Shown: positions 17,601-23,327 of the stretch, in pieces
How positions within the stretch are numbered: position 1 is the stretch's first letter
How the letters are laid out: each line of letters starts with the position of its first letter
DNA from: Plakobranchus ocellatus
Taxonomy: Eukaryota; Mollusca; Gastropoda; Plakobranchidae
Length of the DNA: 23,327 nt
NCBI GenBank assembly: GCA_019648995.1
Contig: BLXT01004371.1
Span: forward strand, 574,803 to 598,129
Direction of reading: 5' to 3'
The notes under the pieces: model-generated
The model's input: only the letters and a program-made list of their open reading frames with translations
Databases searched by the model: none
What the model was told of the DNA's origin: nothing
Translations under genes and position numbers: made by a program

Positions 17601-20600
17601 TTAAATCTCTTTTTCCTCATTTTATCAATAAAAAAAAATTGCTTCTCATTGATAAACCAGTCCTGTTGAGTCAAATATGTATTCAACATTTAGAAAAAAA
17701 AACTATGCTGTGAACAATACACTAAAAAGATGCTTTAAAATTCTTTTTTTAATGATTTCCCCTTGTTGTGGCACAGGCAGGTCAAAATTACTCGCCCAAA
17801 GGCATGTAGAGACTAATACAAATTTAAAAAGTTGATTATCTTGCTTTTACCAAGACATGAGTCATTCATATTTTTTTTTTCCTGTAAACGTAACTAACCC
17901 TCAGGTTTTGAAATGAAATTTGTATCCTCTTAGAAAAAAAAATTGCCAACAAAAATCAATAACAGCTTAAAAAATAGATATTAAACTAATAAACAAGGGA
18001 ATTAAAAACATATTTGTATAATGCCCATATGTAGCACTCGGCAATTTCTCTTGTGTTGAAGACAAACTTTTGAGACCAGTGTAAGTGAGTTTGAAGTTGA
18101 ATTTTGAACTTTTTAAATCATTGATCCAACCTAAATAAAGGCAGCATTTTATCAATTTTTTTAACTGGATAAAGACGTCAAAATAATTGTGTGCCAAGAT
18201 ATTGGGGTTTTCAACTTCCTGGAGAAAGAAGTAAAAAGAAAGGAAAAAAAGCGTAAAATTCTTTTTTCTCAAAAGTGTTATATTATGTAATGCTTGTTTA
18301 TTACGCGTGATCTCGACTAATGCTAGGCTTAACGAGGTAGAGGAAAAAAAAATTTAAGGTCTGCTCATTTTTCGAAAGTAAAAAAAAAAAGTCCATGTCT
18401 TGGCTTGGGATAGACATAGCTTTATCCAGTTTTCACCAATGCAAACTTTTACGGAAATAAGTTTCAGGTCATTTCAGTGGTTTAATATGTTCAAAATGGG
18501 ACTTCCAACTCGGTTGACTGGTCTTGATGCATAAATGCTTTTTTTTTTTTTTTAATTTCTTTTATAATTATCATTGGCTTTTTATGGTCTCTGGGGTGTT
18601 ATGTCCTTTGGGGACATTTGGACAAGGAAGACCATGAAGCTTTTAGCTTTCAACTGAACTGCATTATTTCATTATTCTACATGCATTAATGCAGTGTTGT
18701 AGGAAACATTTAGTGTGAGAAACCCTATTCTACTTTAACCACTTGAGTATTGAATAAAAAAAAAATGATACTCAGAAAAAGAGGAGATATAATGTTGACA
18801 TCTCAATTTTTTTTTTTTTCTGTGCACCATTCCAGTACCTTAGCCAAATAAGACAAAATCATTCAAATTGCAGTGTTCTTAAGAGGAGGACAAATTCGAC
18901 CCCACAGCAATCAAATGGTAAAGTATTTTTGATGAATTTGAAGAAAAGGTTTTGCTCATTACAGATTTTTATTTGCATGAATTATTATGTATTGCATTTC
19001 AGGCGATAATTAATAGAGGGGATGAAAAATGAATTGAAAAATTGTAATTGCTTCCAACCATAGTGGAATTCTGTTAACGACTGCTGTAGGGTCAAACATT
19101 ATTTGATCAATTTTATTTTATTTGGCCTAGATATTGGGGTTTTGCTGCTCAGAAATTATCACTTATACTAGACACAGACTCTAAATACCATTCATGATAT
19201 CAAAAATATATATTATGTCTAGGTCTAGACATTGCATCACCTCTTTTCCCGAGTTATAATAATTTTTACTCGGCAGTCCAGTGGGTAAGAAAAGGCCATC
19301 TGGGTCAAGATAATCGGGTATATTGTAAGTAAGCAAGATTCATTACACTGTAGTAATTTATTAACTAAAGTAAATAGTAACCGCCACCACAATTTGAGCT
19401 TTTTTTGCAGTCAGGGTTTACTTTACATTTATGAAAGAAGCCTGCTGTATATAGTATCAGAGCTGCTGGGTTAAAGAATTTATTACCACATAGTTCGGTG
19501 GGTTTTCTCTCAGTATTTAAGCAAGGCATTTCATCAGTACAACAGTGACTACATTAACTAACAAAGGCAAAACCTGGCTGTCTATAATCATGTTGTAAGT
19601 AGTCCTGTATAGTATGCGAAAATTATGAATTTTAGAACCACTGAATAAAGAGTTATCTAAGAGCGATTGTGATTATTTGTTTCAGTTTTTTGTTTTCATT
19701 TCAAAGCAAGAGTTTAGTATCTTTCATCTCATTTCAGTACTTTCTTAATTGAACCTACATTATTTTAGTAGTAGATTACTAAAATCAGCTATAATTTGAA
19801 GAGCACCAAATTAATTATAACAATAGATGTCAATTTGTAAGAAAACTGAAGAAAGAAACAAGAAAGATCGATTTAATAAAGAACTCCACGTTAATCTGAA
19901 TATCCAGTCTTCTACACAAAAATGTGATGTTGTCTTTGCATTTTTGGAATAGTATTTTTCTTATTTAATCAAGCTCTGTATTAAGATATAATTTACATGA
20001 TTTACTTTTTGTTTTCTGTTTTAATTTCCATACTTGGGTTCATGACTATAGATGACTTTATAATTCCATCAGAATTCTATCGCTGCTTTATTTTTTTTTT
20101 TTACTTATATTATATTATAATTTATATTATAGTCAAATGGCATCATGACATTGACAATATGATTTGAATCATGGATACAATTTGTATTCATTAATATGAA
20201 ACATTAAAAAAATATGTCATTAAAATAACTTTCAAAATATCTAAGAGTTCATTAATTTTTTTCATAATGTTTCTTTCTGCTTTTGTCATTTTGGAATATT
20301 ACTATTAGTTATAAGGAAAAATCCTGAAAATACAAGTGAAAGAGTAGTGGCTACACTTGTGAGCTCATAGGATTAGGAGGCAATAAATGTAGGCCTACTA
20401 AAAAAAAAATATTTTTTTATAATTTAAATCAAATGAATTCTGTCTACATGGAGCAATACAGACCACTACTACTACTAGATGCAAGTCATGTGCCTTATAT
20501 TTTGCATAAAATGGTCTTTGATTATTGTAATTCTGTGCTCACAAGAATTAGTTGCCATGTACACTCCGCTGCTCTTGTGTATTTTACCTTTTTGCATTAT

Positions 20601-23017
20601 TTGCTCAGTAAAAAAAAATTCTTCATAATATCCGAGTCTGATTTTGATGATTTAAGAAGAGATCCCATGACTCAATTTCATTTGCAGAAGGTTGAGGAAA
20701 ATTCATAATTTATAAGCCTTCAAATTGAGCGGCAATAAATCCAGACAAGAAAAAAAAATACATATGTATATTGTATTCAAGTTTATCTCTAATGGAATTC
20801 ATGGTATTATCACTCAGTACAAATTTTAATTCAAAGTTATCAAAATCTCCCAATAGGGCAACAAATAGATTTATTTTATAATATTATGCTTCGCATTTAT
20901 GAGAGGTATGTGAAAAAAAAAAGCTGAGGTAAAATAAATTTCAGTACAGACAAATAATGCCAAATCTTTCACTCTCTTTTACTTTCATATAGAGAAAATC
21001 TGTACAAGAATTTTAAGTAAAATGAAGTCTACTGAATTCACACATGCCTTATCTAGAATTTTGTGTTGGCTTTGACAATTATTTGCAAATGGTTTTGCTA
21101 GCAAAGCAGTTGATAAACTTGCCTTGAAACCAGCAGGGACCTTTCTGTACAGCCAACTGCGCCTGCGCCAACAAGGGCTAAGAAAGCATCAGGTTATTAA
21201 TAAATGAGTAGGATTAATATTACAAATGAAACTCCCAATCATCTGCTTTGCTTTCATCTCATAGAAGCCTGTTCGATTTGCATGTTTGGAATCATAAGAT
21301 TATTCATACATATATGATTAAATATCCCATTAGCTCATTTCAAAAAGAAAGGAAAAATTAAGCCTGATCTCCAGGGGTTGCTATTCAAATTTACTCTCGC
21401 TTCTATGAAACCATGTTGACATGAGCAGCACTGCTGCTCTCTCATAAAAAGGACCTGAATATATATTCTGAAATTTGACCATAAAATTTAATACAAATAT
21501 AGGTTTTGAAAACAAAATAGAAGGCATTTCCTTCAAAGAATAAAACATTTAATACATGTACCATATTGAACTCATGTAATCAATACAACAAAATTTTCTT
21601 TAACTTATTAAACCTTTATTGGAGAAATAAGTGCAACAACAAAAATTACAATTTATAATCTCATGAATTCTTAAACTGTTTATGAAGATGAGCAGTGATG
21701 ACAACAGAAAATTGTCAAAAATGAGGAAAATTTTCCGTCAATCCAATCATGCATGACAACAGCCCTCATCCATCTACCACCCCTATGCAAGCCTATTTGT
21801 TGAAATTGAAGTACCATTTTGATATCAAACTATAATTTATAACTAGTTTCTTAAATTACCTTTGAACAAGCGCTGGAGGACATACAGGAAGGCAGGCGGG
21901 GTGGGGAAGCTGATTTAAAGCTTAAATCTTAAAGAGGAAAATCTCTGGCAAAAGGAGAAAAAAAAGAGAGGATTACCGCCACTTGGTTAAAGTTATCATC
22001 ACTATCCTTTCACAAAACTTCAGCTATGGAATGGTCACAATATATATATATGTACACGTGAATACCAGATGTTTTGTTCTTTCACAATAGTATTTTTCCC
22101 TCCGCATATTGTTTTGCTTTGAGCATAGCATTCAAAATTTGGTGAAATGTGAAGTACTCACACTGCAAAGAGAAAAAAAATGACTCAAACTTAATCTCAT
22201 CTAAAAAAAAATGCAAGCTCTCACAACAATTCAATTTTTCAAGTAAAAAAATTTCAAGATCTATTACACAATTCTATTTTAAATAAAAAATATTGGTAGA
22301 TTGTTTCACCTCACATAACTGTACAAAGAAAGGATGAACAAAAAAGCAATCTTTCTAAGAGAGTGAGACAAAGCATGATCATATCATGAACTCATTGTAT
22401 TTTATGTACACACAAAGAAAAGGCATTCAATAGGTTAAAAATTCTTTCACAAATTAATACTCACACTCGCATACACACTGTAGTTAAGGAGCTTTAATAT
22501 ACATGTAAATATATTGCTCAGCAATCACTCCAAATGAGTGACAATCTAATGGTTGAATGTTATAATTTATACATGTACCCCTAAACCAGTCCAAATGAAC
22601 CAAGAGCATCTTTTCGTCTCGACTATTTTCTATGTCTTGAATCCAAAGAAACATTTTGAACTTCTTAACCTAAAACTGTATTAAATAAGCTTTAAAACTA
22701 TAAAACTAGACACAGTCATTGTAGGTTTGTGCCAAGAAAATGGCGGTAGAAAGAAAACAAAATTCATTTTCTGAAAAGTGCTGTTGCATGCACTATCTGA
22801 CTTATAAGGACTAGTCTCAGGACAGCATCTTGTCATGCACTTTGCAGCAGTGAAAATCATGATTTTCAGTGGTCTTAAATTACACATGTATATATATATA
22901 TGTATATATAATTATATTTTTAGTATCGATGATAACAATGAATATGTTTCATTTAAAGCTTAGATTGGTCGACATATAACTCATGCAGACAGGTTCCTAG
23001 ATTAGATATAAGAAGTA
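14643..23017. other. About 8.4 kb of AT-rich DNA without a supported gene
   Basis: Open frames here are at most about 100 codons, with no motifs, no matched splice sites and compositions expected of AT-rich DNA. Present: poly-A and poly-T runs, TA repeats (22040-22053 and 22888-22918), a palindrome at 19215-19232, and one GC-richer patch at 21125-21190. It may be a very long 3' UTR, intergenic DNA or an intron of a gene beyond the window. Confidence 0.6.
22888..22918. repeat. TA-rich microsatellite
   Basis: TGTATATATATATATGTATA followed by further TA steps; simple sequence able to fold back on itself. Confidence 0.85.
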
Positions 23018-23327
23018 CAGTCCGATCCATTTACAATGGCTAGTGCTTTAACGGCAACCCCAGCTGTAACAGCACTATTCCAGCCCCTTTTTCTCTTCTA
23101 TCGAACAACAATAAAAAATTACTGATGTAACCGCATCCACAACCTGTCTTTCCATTATTACGGCACTTCAGCTGGCGAAGCTTATAAAGATATAAGGAGT
23201 AGACAGAAATTGTCAGTCCTTTAAGCCAAGAATGCCTCTCTTGTCTGTAGAGAGAAGGCTAGTGTACCATGCCCCAACTTTGCTAACTGACAGTCATGAC
23301 ACGCACAGTTGTATTGCTCAGCACTAA
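23018..23327. mobile_element. Probable left end of a pogo/Tigger-like DNA transposon, cut by the window edge
   Basis: A TA at 23016-23017 is followed by CAGTCC at 23018. Within 150 bases come repeated words around TTAACGGCA: TTTAACGGCAAC (23048), TGTAACAGCAC (23065), TGTAACCGCATC (23126) and TTACGGCAC (near 23158). Short repeated AACGGCA-type words next to a CAGT end are a pattern I associate with pogo/Tigger-like terminal regions. The other end lies outside, so the inverted repeat cannot be checked. Confidence 0.4.

Noticed and set aside
17967-18272. 101-codon minus-strand frame rich in Phe, Leu and Lys
   Set aside because: Composition is that expected from A/T runs, and there is no recognisable motif.
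20433-20708. 91-codon plus-strand frame
   Set aside because: No recognised domain, no matched splice sites; typical chance frame in AT-rich DNA.
14643-23017. tRNA, rRNA or CRISPR-like structures
   Set aside because: No B-box-like GGTTCRA in a cloverleaf context and no regular repeat-spacer pattern was seen; the genome is eukaryotic.

Overview
This is an AT-rich animal genomic window. It has long introns with GT-AG boundaries, many poly-A and poly-T runs, one assembly gap of 527 N and scattered transposon debris. Sulfotransferase homology, TAGGCCTA- and CTAGATC-type words and a (CT)n microsatellite fit an invertebrate. I would guess a lophotrochozoan, perhaps a gastropod mollusc, but this window cannot prove it.

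The only gene I can support fills positions 804-11211 on the + strand. It is a nine-exon gene for a Golgi carbohydrate sulfotransferase of the CHST15 type (N-acetylgalactosamine 4-sulfate 6-O-sulfotransferase). Coding exons are 804-966, 1812-2121, 2556-2687, 3042-3270, 5902-6030, 6541-6697, 8235-8388, 9425-9572 and 11000-11211. Every junction is GT-AG and every phase matches, giving 543 residues from position 806 to the stop. The protein is type II: short basic cytoplasmic tail, one membrane segment, charged stem, then a catalytic domain with both PAPS-binding motifs. The initiator is the weak point. No in-frame ATG lies in the first visible coding exon, so the start is in an unseen upstream exon, or a run of six C at 828-833 carries a one-base error that hides an ATG at 820.

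Introns hold a (CT)n tract with a duplicated copy of the intron 3 splice donor (2688-2880), an 80-nt near-perfect hairpin (6403-6482), two small palindrome sites and otherwise plain AT-rich DNA. Downstream of the stop lie a presumed 3' UTR, the N gap (11903-12429), an 875-bp DNA transposon with 26-bp inverted ends flanked by TA (12467-13341), a broken 3' end of a non-LTR retrotransposon coding region (13966-14186) and, at the right edge, what looks like the left end of another DNA transposon (from 23018). From 14643 to 23017 I find no gene I can defend.

I saw no sign of a new multi-gene system. The points most worth checking are the start of the sulfotransferase, its altered PAPS motif, the intron 5 hairpin, the donor-site duplication and the two DNA transposon ends.
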